From an uncultured Oscillospiraceae bacterium (GTDB lineage: Bacteria > Bacillota > Clostridia > Oscillospirales > Acutalibacteraceae), in NCBI GenBank assembly GCA_900543795.1, contig UQSH01000016.1:1-30576 (forward strand): a stretch of 30,576 nt of DNA, written 5' to 3'. Position numbers and translations under genes: made by a program. The notes under the pieces were generated by a model. That model was given only the letters and a program-made list of their open reading frames with translations. It ran no database searches and was not told where the DNA came from. Shown in pieces: positions 14,827-22,800 of this stretch; within the stretch, counting starts at the first letter, position 1, and each line of letters starts with the position of its first letter.

Positions 14827-15942
14827 ATGAAAATCGCAATGATAGGGCATAAAAGAATACCATCGCGTGAGGGCGGTATTGAAATAGTTGTTGAGGAGCT
14901 TTCAAAGCGGTTATCCAAAGCGGGAAACACCGTTGTTGCTTACAACAGAAGCGGTGCTCATGTTTCGGGAGCGCAGTTTGAAAGCGAAAGCAAAAATCTT
15001 CACGGCGTTCAGCTTAAAACAGTTCCTACGCCGCAGAAAAAATCACTCAATGCGATTGTTTACAGCTTTTTGGCAACATTAAGAGCCTGCTTCGGCAAAT
15101 ATGATGTTGTTCATTTTCATGCCGAGGGCCCTGCCGCAATGTGCTTTTTAACAAAAAAGCTTGGAATAAAAACCGTTGTTACTATTCACGGGCTTGACTG
15201 GGCACGCTCCAAATGGGGAGGCTTTGCGGAAAAATTTCTTAAATTCGGAGAAAAAACCGCCGCAAAATATGCAGATGAAATTATAGTTTTGTCAAAATCC
15301 GTTCAAAATTATTTTCTTGAAACCTACGGCAGAAAAACAACATATATCCCAAACGGCATTGAACGAAACGAAGCCGTTGACTGCGATATAATTAATAAAA
15401 AATACGCTCTTGAAAAGGACGGATATATTCTTTATTTAGGCAGAATCGTTCCTGAAAAGGGAATCCATTATCTTATTGACGCTTATAAGGGGCTTGAATG
15501 CAAGCCGCCGCTTGTTATTGCCGGCGGTGCAAGTCATTCCGAGGAATACTTCAAAAGCCTAAAAAAGCAAGCCGAGGGGCAAAATATTATTTTTACGGAT
15601 TTTGTTCAGGGAAAGGAGCTTGAAGAGCTTTATTCAAACGCACTTATTTATGTTCTTCCGAGCGACCTTGAAGGAATGCCGATAAGCCTTTTAGAGGCAA
15701 TGAGCTTCGGCTGCTGCTGCTTAACCTCCGACATTGACGAATGCACAGAGGTTTGCGAGGACAAAGCACTTTATTTTGAAAAATCAAATAAAAAAGACCT
15801 AAAAGATAAGCTTTCCTATCTGCTTGAAAACAGAGATATTATTGATAAATACAGAGAAAATTCGGCTGAGTACATAACAAAAAAATACAATTGGGACGAA
15901 ATTGCCGAAAAAACTTTTGAATTATACAAAAAACAAGGGTGA
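14827..15942 (+). CDS. Glycosyltransferase family 4 (first of three)
   Basis: The 371-residue GT-B enzyme opens with MKIAMIGHKRIPSREGGIE, a start typical of rhamnosyltransferase-like GT4 proteins. The C-terminal domain has YLGRIVPEKGIHYLI (203-217) and an E-x7-E motif with E282 and E290 in LEGMPISLLEAM, which binds the nucleotide-sugar. No membrane helix is seen; it acts at the inner membrane face on the lipid-linked glycan. It follows the initiating transferase by 20 nt, so it may add the second sugar, which is an inference from order only. An AGAGG-like ribosome site lies 8-10 nt before the ATG. Confidence 0.92.
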   Translation: MKIAMIGHKRIPSREGGIEIVVEELSKRLSKAGNTVVAYNRSGAHVSGAQFESESKNLHGVQLKTVPTPQKKSLNAIVYSFLATLRACFGKYDVVHFHAEGPAAMCFLTKKLGIKTVVTIHGLDWARSKWGGFAEKFLKFGEKTAAKYADEIIVLSKSVQNYFLETYGRKTTYIPNGIERNEAVDCDIINKKYALEKDGYILYLGRIVPEKGIHYLIDAYKGLECKPPLVIAGGASHSEEYFKSLKKQAEGQNIIFTDFVQGKELEELYSNALIYVLPSDLEGMPISLLEAMSFGCCCLTSDIDECTEVCEDKALYFEKSNKKDLKDKLSYLLENRDIIDKYRENSAEYITKKYNWDEIAEKTFELYKKQG

Positions 15943-15947
15943 ACGAT

Positions 15948-17162
15948 TTGAAAATTTTGATGGTTAATAAGTTTCTTTATCCGGCAGGCGGAGCGGAAAC
16001 ATATATGTTCAAATTGGGAAAACACCTTGAAGCGCTCGGCAACGAAATTCAGTATTTCGGAATGGACAGCGAAAGCAGATGCGTTTCAAACCTGCTTGAC
16101 TGCTATACAAACGAGATTGATTTCAGAAACGCAGGTGCAGCGAAAAAAATCAAATATTCCGTTAAATCGATTTATTCAAGAGAGGCTAAGCAAAAAATTT
16201 CAATGGTGCTTGACGCCTTTAAGCCCGATATTGTTCATTTAAACAACATTAATTTTCAGCTTACACCGTCAATCATTCCGGAGATTAAAAAAAGAAGAAT
16301 ACCGATTGTTCAAACCGTTCACGATGTTCAAATTGCCTGCCCTAACCACAGAATGTATAACGAAGAAACGCAAAGAATTTGCAGTGAATGTAAAATCAAC
16401 AGTTATCTTCCCTGCATCAAAAACAGATGCGTTCACGGCTCGGCATTAAAAAGTGCGTTGGCGGCTTTGGAATCCCTTTTATATCACAAAAAGGGCACAT
16501 ATAATCTTGTTGACCGATATATATGCCCAAGCAGCTTTATGAAGGAGGCTATCATTTCGGGCGGAATCAGCGAGGAAAAAATTACGGTTTTACATAATTT
16601 TTCCGATATTCAGGCTGAAACAAAGAGAGACTCCTCGAGCGAAAAATATATACTTTATTTTGGTAGATTAAGCATTGAAAAAGGAATAAAAACGCTGATT
16701 GAAGCAGTTAAGGAGCTGCCCGAAATAACACTTGTTCTTGCAGGCACGGGTCCTCTTGAAAAAATTGCAGACGGCGTTAAAAACATTAAAGCGGTTGGCT
16801 TCAAAAGCGGAGATGAGCTTAAAGGGCTTATCAAAAACGCCATGTTTGCCGTTTGTCCTTCCGAATGGTATGAAAACTGCCCTATGTCTGTTGTTGAGGC
16901 ATTATCACTCGGCACTCCCGTTATCTGCTCTGATTTAGGCGGCTCAAAGGAGCTTATAGAAAACGGCAAAACAGGAATTGTTTTTGAAGCGGGAAGCAAA
17001 AAGGCTCTTAAAGATGCAATCCTAACTCTTTATAATAACCCGGCGGAGCTTGAAAAAATGCGTCCGCTTTGCCTTGAAGCAAGCTCAAACAACATTGAAA
17101 AATACAGTGAAAGGCTGTTAAATATATATCGAGAATTAATCAAGGAAAAAGAAAATGGTTAA
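15948..17162 (+). CDS. Glycosyltransferase family 4 (second of three), with a cysteine-rich insert
   Basis: A GT-B enzyme of 404 residues. The N-terminus KILMVNKFLYPAGGAE carries the glycine-rich acceptor-side motif. The C-terminal half has YFGRLSIEKGIKTLIE and an E-x7-E motif in EWYENCPMSVVEAL. Between the two is a short region with five cysteines (131, 145, 148, 156, 161) that may bind a metal. The start chosen is TTG 15948: AAGGGTG (15935-15941) ends 6 nt before it and the conserved family start is MKILMV. A GTG at 15939 in the same frame, overlapping the upstream stop, is the alternative. Sugar specificity is unknown. Confidence 0.88.
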   Translation: MKILMVNKFLYPAGGAETYMFKLGKHLEALGNEIQYFGMDSESRCVSNLLDCYTNEIDFRNAGAAKKIKYSVKSIYSREAKQKISMVLDAFKPDIVHLNNINFQLTPSIIPEIKKRRIPIVQTVHDVQIACPNHRMYNEETQRICSECKINSYLPCIKNRCVHGSALKSALAALESLLYHKKGTYNLVDRYICPSSFMKEAIISGGISEEKITVLHNFSDIQAETKRDSSSEKYILYFGRLSIEKGIKTLIEAVKELPEITLVLAGTGPLEKIADGVKNIKAVGFKSGDELKGLIKNAMFAVCPSEWYENCPMSVVEALSLGTPVICSDLGGSKELIENGKTGIVFEAGSKKALKDAILTLYNNPAELEKMRPLCLEASSNNIEKYSERLLNIYRELIKEKENG

Positions 17163-17868
17163 ATTTGTTTCATTTCTTATCAGCAAAATTAAACACCGTG
17201 AATACAAGGTTGACGAAAGCATTACCGCCGCTGACCTTTTCAGTGTTTTATTCACTCGTGCCGCTATGCTTATCAGAGGGCTTTTTCGCAGAATAGGATT
17301 TAAGAAGGCGGGCAAGGTGCTTTTTATAGGAAAAAGAGTAAAAATCAAATCAAAGGGCCATATAAAATGCGGATCGGGAATAACTATTGAGGATGACTGC
17401 TGCATAAACGCCCTTTGCAGAGGCGGAGTTGAAATAGGCAACAACTTTTCTCTTGGCAGAAACAGCATTATTGAATGCACGGGCGTCATCCGAGAGCTTG
17501 GAGAATCACTTAAAATCGGAGACGATGTCGGCATTTCTCCAAATGCGTTCATTTCCGTTAGAGGAGAGGTTACGATAGGAAACTCAACCATTTTCGGCCC
17601 CGGCGTTAAAATATTTTCGGAAAACCACATATTTAAGGATTTAGACACACCAATCTATCTTCAAGGCGCAGACAGACAGGGTGTTTCAATAGGAGAGGAT
17701 TGCTGGATCGGCGCAAATGCCGTTATTCTTGACGGAGTTCATATAGGCAATCACTGCGTTATTGCCGCAGGCGCCGTTGTTAACAGTGATATTCCCGATT
17801 ACACCGTTGCAGGCGGAGTTCCCGCAAGGATTTTGAAATCAAGAAAAGAATCAAGAGCTTCAATTTAA
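17155..17868 (+). CDS. Hexapeptide-repeat (left-handed beta helix) acyltransferase
   Basis: A 237-residue protein with a basic, partly amphipathic N-terminal region (about 1-60) followed by many hexapeptide turns (from about 65 to 225) such as IKCGSGITIEDD, VEIGNNFSLG, VTIGNSTIFGPG, VSIGEDCWIGANAVIL and VHIGNHCVIAAGAVV. The candidate catalytic His lies in SENHIF. These enzymes are CoA-dependent O- or N-acetyltransferases that form trimers; in capsule loci they usually decorate the sugar precursor or lipid-linked unit. It overlaps the upstream GT4 gene by 8 nt, suggesting coupled translation. The acyl group and acceptor are unknown. Confidence 0.9.
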   Translation: MVKFVSFLISKIKHREYKVDESITAADLFSVLFTRAAMLIRGLFRRIGFKKAGKVLFIGKRVKIKSKGHIKCGSGITIEDDCCINALCRGGVEIGNNFSLGRNSIIECTGVIRELGESLKIGDDVGISPNAFISVRGEVTIGNSTIFGPGVKIFSENHIFKDLDTPIYLQGADRQGVSIGEDCWIGANAVILDGVHIGNHCVIAAGAVVNSDIPDYTVAGGVPARILKSRKESRASI

Positions 17869-17884
17869 AGCAAGGAAAACGATT

Positions 17885-18979
17885 ATGGAAACAATTACCA
17901 CCCAACAACCTGCTGCAACTAAACACGCCAGAAACTCCTCTGTTGAGCTTCTTCGCCTGTTTTCGCTTTTAGGCATTACGCTTTGCCACATTATGGGAAG
18001 CGGAGACGAGCTTATAGGCTTCAACAGATATGTTGTTGTTGCGGGAAACTCGTTTTTTAACGCAGGAACCGGAGTTATATGCTTTATGCTGATAACGGGC
18101 TATTACGGATTAAAGCTATCGGCAGTAAGGTTTAATAAGATATATTCAATTATATATTCCTGCGCAATGGTTCATCTTGCATACACATTCATTATAAAAG
18201 AGCCCTCATTTGAGGTAACGGTTCATTCACTTATTCCCGTTTCAAGCAGCAAATGGTGGTACGCCTCTTGCTATATCTTTACTCTGCTTTTATCTCCGTT
18301 TCTTAATATGGTTATAGAACGGTTGAGCAAAAAGGAATTTACCTGCCTAATATTTGTTAGCATTTTTCTTTTCTATGTTATTCCCACCTTTTTATATTTT
18401 GATATTATGAATGACAGAGGAAAAGGACTTGCGGCTATGATTGTAGTTTATTTCATAGGTGCATATCTGCGCAAATACCCTGTTAATATAAGCAGTAAAA
18501 GATTATTCGCCGCTTTGCTTATACTGCTTTTGATGATGCTTGCAGGCAATATTGCCGGAGCACTTATTCTTGACGAGGCATGCTGGCCGTTTTCAAGAGA
18601 TTGCACTGCAACAACCCTTGCGGCTGCGGTAATTGAATTTTTACTTGCGCTAAAATTCAACTATTCTTCAAAGGCAATTAACCTTGTTTCATCAAAAACA
18701 TTTTATATGTTTTTGCTTGCAAATGTAACTCAAAGGCACTATATTCCTATTGACGGATATTCAAATTCTCTTTTATTCTTTCCTGTTTGCGCCGCAAATG
18801 CTTTGATAACGGTTGCTTTGGCGTTTGTTATTTCTCTTGTTTTGCAATATGCTGCAAAGTTAATCGAAATAATTCTCAACGCTGTTGAAAGGCTGATTGT
18901 TAAGCTTTTCAAATCAAAGCCGGCACAAAAGCTAAAAAACAAATTATTCAATTTTCTTAAAACGGAGATAAATGTTTAA
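17885..18979 (+). CDS. Membrane acyltransferase family 3 protein (first of two)
   Basis: A 364-residue polytopic protein with about ten predicted membrane helices. The N-terminal RNSSVELLRLFSLLGITLCH segment is the family signature, with a His (residue 35) as the likely active-site base. Members O-acylate surface sugars, usually with acetyl from cytoplasmic acetyl-CoA. The C-terminal tail is Lys rich and probably cytoplasmic. The start ATG follows the previous stop by 16 nt. The stop shares a base with the start of the radical SAM gene (TAATG), so the two are likely co-translated. Acceptor sugar not determinable. Confidence 0.88.
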   Translation: METITTQQPAATKHARNSSVELLRLFSLLGITLCHIMGSGDELIGFNRYVVVAGNSFFNAGTGVICFMLITGYYGLKLSAVRFNKIYSIIYSCAMVHLAYTFIIKEPSFEVTVHSLIPVSSSKWWYASCYIFTLLLSPFLNMVIERLSKKEFTCLIFVSIFLFYVIPTFLYFDIMNDRGKGLAAMIVVYFIGAYLRKYPVNISSKRLFAALLILLLMMLAGNIAGALILDEACWPFSRDCTATTLAAAVIEFLLALKFNYSSKAINLVSSKTFYMFLLANVTQRHYIPIDGYSNSLLFFPVCAANALITVALAFVISLVLQYAAKLIEIILNAVERLIVKLFKSKPAQKLKNKLFNFLKTEINV

Positions 18980-20154
18980 TGGCAAAGAAACTTAACGGAA
19001 CGGTTATCGTTACATACCGTTGCAACGCAAGGTGCACAATGTGCAGCAGATACAAACGCCCGTCTAAGCCCGAGGAGGAGCTTAGCATTGAGGCTATAAA
19101 AAAGCTTCCGCCTATGTATTTTACAAATATTACCGGCGGCGAGCCTTTTATCAGAACAGACTTAAAGGATATTGTTCGGGAGCTGTATAAAAAAAGCGAC
19201 AGAATTGTTATTTCAACAAACGGCTTTTTTACAGACAGAATTATCGACCTTTGCGAGGAATTTCCTAATGTGGGAATTCGCATATCCATTGAAGGGCTGG
19301 AAGAAACAAACAACGCAATAAGAGGCCTTGACGACGGCTTTAACCGAGGCTACACAACTCTTAAAAGGCTCGTTGAAATGAAGCACCCCGATGTTGGCTT
19401 CGGTATGACTGTTCAAGACGCAAACGCAAAGGACCTTGTTCCTCTTTACCGACTTTCCGACGAGCTTAATATGGAATTTGCCACCGCCTCGCTTCACAAT
19501 TCCTTTTATTTTGTTGAAGCAAAAAACATTATTAAAGACAGACCGATGGTTGCTCAAAATTTTGAGGACCTTGTTAACGAGCTTCTCAAAAGTAACAGCC
19601 CGAAAAAATGGTTCAGAGCTTATTTCAATCACGGCTTAATTAACTATATTTACGGTCAGGAAAGGCTGCTTCCCTGCGATATGGCGTTTGACACCTTTTT
19701 CATTGATCCATACGGCGATGTTATGCCATGCAACGGAACGAAGGAAAAGCTTGTTATGGGCAACATTAACGAACAAAGCTGGGATGAGCTTTGGAGCAGT
19801 GAGCAGGCAGACAGAGTCAGAGAAGCCGTTCGCAGCTGCACAAGAAACTGCTGGATGATAGGCTCCGTTTCCCCCGCTATGCACAAATACATTTGGGTGC
19901 CTGCAATGTGGGTTATTAAGCACAAGCTTTTAAGATTTTTCAAAGATAAAAAATACAGTATGTATGAGCTGCCTGCCGTTAGGGATTATCGAGACGGCAA
20001 AATAACGAAGGAGGAGCTTGACGCTCTTTCAACCTGCGACAATAATGCCGTTGTAAGCGATGGACTTTCCGATTTTTCAAAGGAAGCGCTGAAAAACAAA
20101 ACAGGCGAAGAAATAGTTGAAGAGGATATAAAAGCGCAGCTACTATCAAAATAG
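18979..20154 (+). CDS. Radical SAM protein with SPASM domain
   Basis: A 391-residue radical S-adenosylmethionine enzyme. The cluster motif is C15-x3-C19-x2-C22, followed by TGGEP (52-56) and the ISTNG segment (78-82) of the TIM barrel. A SPASM-like auxiliary [4Fe-4S] region has cysteines 233, 251, 287 and 291, with FFIDPYGDVMPCNG and MGNINEQSWDELW as hallmarks. The C-terminal extension (about 325-391) has no recognised domain. Most characterised SPASM enzymes modify peptides, but some act on sugars and cofactors; here it lies between a membrane acyltransferase and a GT4 gene, so a sugar or lipid-linked-glycan substrate is inferred. No precursor peptide was seen next to it. It starts at ATG 18979, sharing one base with the upstream stop. 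Confidence 0.92.
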   Translation: MAKKLNGTVIVTYRCNARCTMCSRYKRPSKPEEELSIEAIKKLPPMYFTNITGGEPFIRTDLKDIVRELYKKSDRIVISTNGFFTDRIIDLCEEFPNVGIRISIEGLEETNNAIRGLDDGFNRGYTTLKRLVEMKHPDVGFGMTVQDANAKDLVPLYRLSDELNMEFATASLHNSFYFVEAKNIIKDRPMVAQNFEDLVNELLKSNSPKKWFRAYFNHGLINYIYGQERLLPCDMAFDTFFIDPYGDVMPCNGTKEKLVMGNINEQSWDELWSSEQADRVREAVRSCTRNCWMIGSVSPAMHKYIWVPAMWVIKHKLLRFFKDKKYSMYELPAVRDYRDGKITKEELDALSTCDNNAVVSDGLSDFSKEALKNKTGEEIVEEDIKAQLLSK

Positions 20155-20155
20155 C

Positions 20156-20161
20156 AAGAGG
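20156..20161 (+). promoter_or_regulatory. Ribosome-binding site deciding a TTG start
   Basis: AAGAGG lies 8 nt before TTG 20170, the first codon of the third GT4 gene. No other start codon sits at a suitable distance from it. Confidence 0.65.
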
Positions 20162-20169
20162 TTTTTGCC

Positions 20170-21258
20170 TTGAAGGTTTTAATTGTTAATCCGATTTTAT
20201 ACACAAGTGAAACTGAAAATATTAAAAGGGTTGAATCTATAAAGGACACAATGATTTATGATTTGTGCCTTGCCTTTAACAAAAAGGGCATAAGCGTTAC
20301 CCTTGCCGCCGCAGAGGACTACAAGCCCGTCAGCAACGAGGATTATCCGTTTGAAATCAAATGGTTTCGGTGCGTGGGAAAAAGGCTTTTTAAGCCGAAT
20401 GTTCTCCCCTGCTGCCCGGATATTGTTAAATTTGCACAGGCAGAGAATTTTGATTTAATCATTTCAAGCGAGGTTTTTTCAATCAACACCTTTATGCTTG
20501 CAAGAAAGCTTTCCGACAGGCTTATCGTTTGGCACGAGCTTGCAAAGCACAATAAAATTTTTAAGGGAATACCCTCAAAAATATGGTATGGATTCATCGC
20601 GCGGTGCTTCTTCAAAAACACTTTAATCGTTCCCCGAAGCGCAGAGGCACGCATTTTCATTTCTGCATACTGCAAAAATGTGAGCGAAGTAATAATTGAC
20701 CACGGCGTTAATCTTGACAAATTCGAGTCAAAAACGGTTAAAGACAATTATTTCGCAGTTGCTTCACAGCTTATTAAGCGCAAGCGTGTTAACTTGATTA
20801 TTGAAAAATTTAACGATTATTTGAAGAAATACGATCCCTCCTGCCTGCTTTACATTATGGGAGAGGGAGAGGAAAGAAAAGCACTTGAAGAACAGGTGCG
20901 TTCGTTGGGCATTGAGAAAAATGTTAAATTCTTCGGCAAAATGCCTCATACTCAGCTGAAAAAATATCTTGCAGGCGCAAAGGCAATGCTTGTTTACACC
21001 GAGAAGGACAACAATATGGTTTCAATCGTTGAGGCTCTTGCCTGCACAACTCCCGTTATAACAACGCCTGTGCCCTATAACGCATCATACATACGGCTTA
21101 ACGATTTGGGAATTGTTGATTCCCGTTGGGGTGCCGATGAGATGCACTCAATAGTTAAAAACGAAGCGTTTTATATCGGCAAATGCCTTGAATACAGGCA
21201 CAGACTTTCTAACGAAAGCAAGGTTGAAGCATTTTTGGAGCTTTCAAAAAAGATTTAA
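20170..21258 (+). CDS. Glycosyltransferase family 4 (third of three)
   Basis: A 362-residue GT-B protein, TTG start with AAGAGG at the right distance. The N-terminal domain opens with KVLIVNPILY. The C-terminal domain has a shortened nucleotide-sugar motif: DNNMVSIVEAL carries the second Glu of the E-x7-E pair, but the first position is Asp instead of Glu. It also has the LYIMGEGEERKALEE strand and KNVKFFGKMPH, both typical GT4 landmarks. It is more divergent than the two earlier GT4 proteins. Its place beside the radical SAM gene, 15 nt downstream, may or may not be meaningful. Sugar and linkage unknown. Confidence 0.85.
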   Translation: MKVLIVNPILYTSETENIKRVESIKDTMIYDLCLAFNKKGISVTLAAAEDYKPVSNEDYPFEIKWFRCVGKRLFKPNVLPCCPDIVKFAQAENFDLIISSEVFSINTFMLARKLSDRLIVWHELAKHNKIFKGIPSKIWYGFIARCFFKNTLIVPRSAEARIFISAYCKNVSEVIIDHGVNLDKFESKTVKDNYFAVASQLIKRKRVNLIIEKFNDYLKKYDPSCLLYIMGEGEERKALEEQVRSLGIEKNVKFFGKMPHTQLKKYLAGAKAMLVYTEKDNNMVSIVEALACTTPVITTPVPYNASYIRLNDLGIVDSRWGADEMHSIVKNEAFYIGKCLEYRHRLSNESKVEAFLELSKKI

Positions 21259-21276
21259 GTTGGAGTGATTTTTAAT

Positions 21277-22242
21277 ATGAAATCTATATGCTATGTTGTT
21301 CCGTACTTCGGAAGGCTTCCCGAAAGCTTTCCGCTTTGGCTTGTGAGCTGCAAAGCAAACCCAACTGTTAACTGGATAATTTTTACAGATGACAAAACTG
21401 CATATAACTACCCTCAAAATGTTAGAGTTTATTACTGCTCGTTTAACGATATGAAAAAGCGCATACAGGAATGCTTCGACTTTCCGATAGTGATAGACAG
21501 AGGCTGGAAGCTTTGCGATTTTAAAATTGCATACGGTGAAATATTCGCAAGCGAGCTTGCAGACTATGACTTTTGGGGCAACTGCGATGTTGATTTAATG
21601 TGGGGAAATATAAGGAAATTTTTAACCGATGAAATCCTCGATAAATATGAGAAAATAGGTTTTCTTGCCCATTCAACGCTTTACAGAAACACTCCCGAGG
21701 TTAACGCACGGTACAGAACAATCATAGACGGCTTAACCAACTACAAAACAGCCTTTTCCTCATCAGACGGCTTTGCCTTTGACGAGGTTGGAATTGAGGC
21801 GATATACAATCATTTAGGCATTGAATACTATAAAGAAATCAACTTTGCAAACCTAACGAAATACGAAAGAAAATTTCATCTTGACTGCTTTTCCGAGGAG
21901 GAGGAATACAAAAACAAACGCCAGATTTTCACTTGGAAGAACGGCACGCTTTTGCGTCATTATCTTCACAACGGTAAAATCTTTGACGAGGAATATATGT
22001 ATATTCATTTCTGGTGCAGACCGATGAGCTATAAGGTTTCGGATTATTCCGAGGAAAACGAATATCTTATCTATTCCGATGTTGTTTCAAGCAAGCCCTT
22101 TAAGCTGACTAAGGGGCTTATAAAAAGGAAGGGCATCAGCCATCCGATAAGCTTTTATGCGAAAAGCATTTGGAAAAACAGACACAAGCTTACTATAAAA
22201 AAAATTATCTTTAATATAAAGGGTGCGCTTAAAATAAAATGA
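21277..22242 (+). CDS. DUF6625-like putative GT-A glycosyltransferase
   Basis: A 321-residue protein resembling the DUF6625 family found in capsule loci. It begins with KSICYVVPYFGRLP, has WIIFTDDK as a nucleotide-binding-like strand, and a D-x-D metal site at D104-D106 within FWGNCDVDLMWG, followed by the GFLAHSTLYRN acceptor-side region. This suggests a GT-A glycosyltransferase, but biochemical data on the family are lacking to my knowledge, so function is inferred. The start is ATG 21277; a GTG 12 nt upstream overlaps the GGAG ribosome site (21262-21265) and is less likely. The stop overlaps the next gene (ATGA). Confidence 0.75.
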   Translation: MKSICYVVPYFGRLPESFPLWLVSCKANPTVNWIIFTDDKTAYNYPQNVRVYYCSFNDMKKRIQECFDFPIVIDRGWKLCDFKIAYGEIFASELADYDFWGNCDVDLMWGNIRKFLTDEILDKYEKIGFLAHSTLYRNTPEVNARYRTIIDGLTNYKTAFSSSDGFAFDEVGIEAIYNHLGIEYYKEINFANLTKYERKFHLDCFSEEEEYKNKRQIFTWKNGTLLRHYLHNGKIFDEEYMYIHFWCRPMSYKVSDYSEENEYLIYSDVVSSKPFKLTKGLIKRKGISHPISFYAKSIWKNRHKLTIKKIIFNIKGALKIK

Positions 22243-22799
22243 ACAGAGATTCAATTAAAAGAATGTTTATTCAATTGAATATGCTTGCAATCAGAAACGG
22301 CTGGAAAAAGGCTGAATACCTTAAAAAGAAAGGAATTTTTCTTCATATAGGAGAGCATTGCTTTTACCAAAGCACTGTTTTACCTGCCGAGCCTTTTCTT
22401 GTTTCAATTCATGATAATGTTGCAATATCTGCAGGAGTTAGGCTGATTACCCATTCCGCTGCTCATGTTGTTTATAATTACGAGGAGCAAACAAACGAAT
22501 ATATATGCCGCCATGATAAAATCGAAATTCACGATAATGTTTATATAGGCGCTGATGTCATAATCAATATGGGAGTTACAATCGGTTCAAACTGCATTAT
22601 TGCGGCAGGTGCTGTTGTTACCCACGATATTCCCGACGGAAGCGTTGCAGCAGGGGTTCCGGCAAAAATAATCGGCACCTATGATGAAGCAAAGGCAAAG
22701 CACAAGGAATACAGTAAAAAATATAACGAGAAAGGTCTTAAAGAACCCTGCACCGTTGCCGAGATGATTCAGGCGTTCCCAATTGAATTTGACTGCTGA
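22239..22799 (+). CDS. Hexapeptide-repeat acetyltransferase (second of two)
   Basis: A short left-handed beta-helix acyltransferase of 186 residues. Hexapeptide turns run from about residue 33 to 148 (IHDNVAISAGVRLITH, IEIHDNVYIGADVIIN, VTIGSNCIIAAGAVV, SVAAGVPAKIIG), and a helical, charged C-terminus follows. It belongs with the maltose/galactoside-type acetyltransferases that use acetyl-CoA; the His of LITHSAAH is a candidate base. It overlaps the DUF6625-like gene by 4 nt and leads into the second membrane acyltransferase after a single base. Substrate unknown; a capsule sugar is likely from context. Confidence 0.9.
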   Translation: MNRDSIKRMFIQLNMLAIRNGWKKAEYLKKKGIFLHIGEHCFYQSTVLPAEPFLVSIHDNVAISAGVRLITHSAAHVVYNYEEQTNEYICRHDKIEIHDNVYIGADVIINMGVTIGSNCIIAAGAVVTHDIPDGSVAAGVPAKIIGTYDEAKAKHKEYSKKYNEKGLKEPCTVAEMIQAFPIEFDC

Positions 22800-22800
22800 T

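Noticed and set aside
17136..17648. Open frame of 170 codons on the minus strand
   Set aside because: Antisense to the hexapeptide acyltransferase gene; the plus strand has the clear domain and the minus frame has no recognisable motif.
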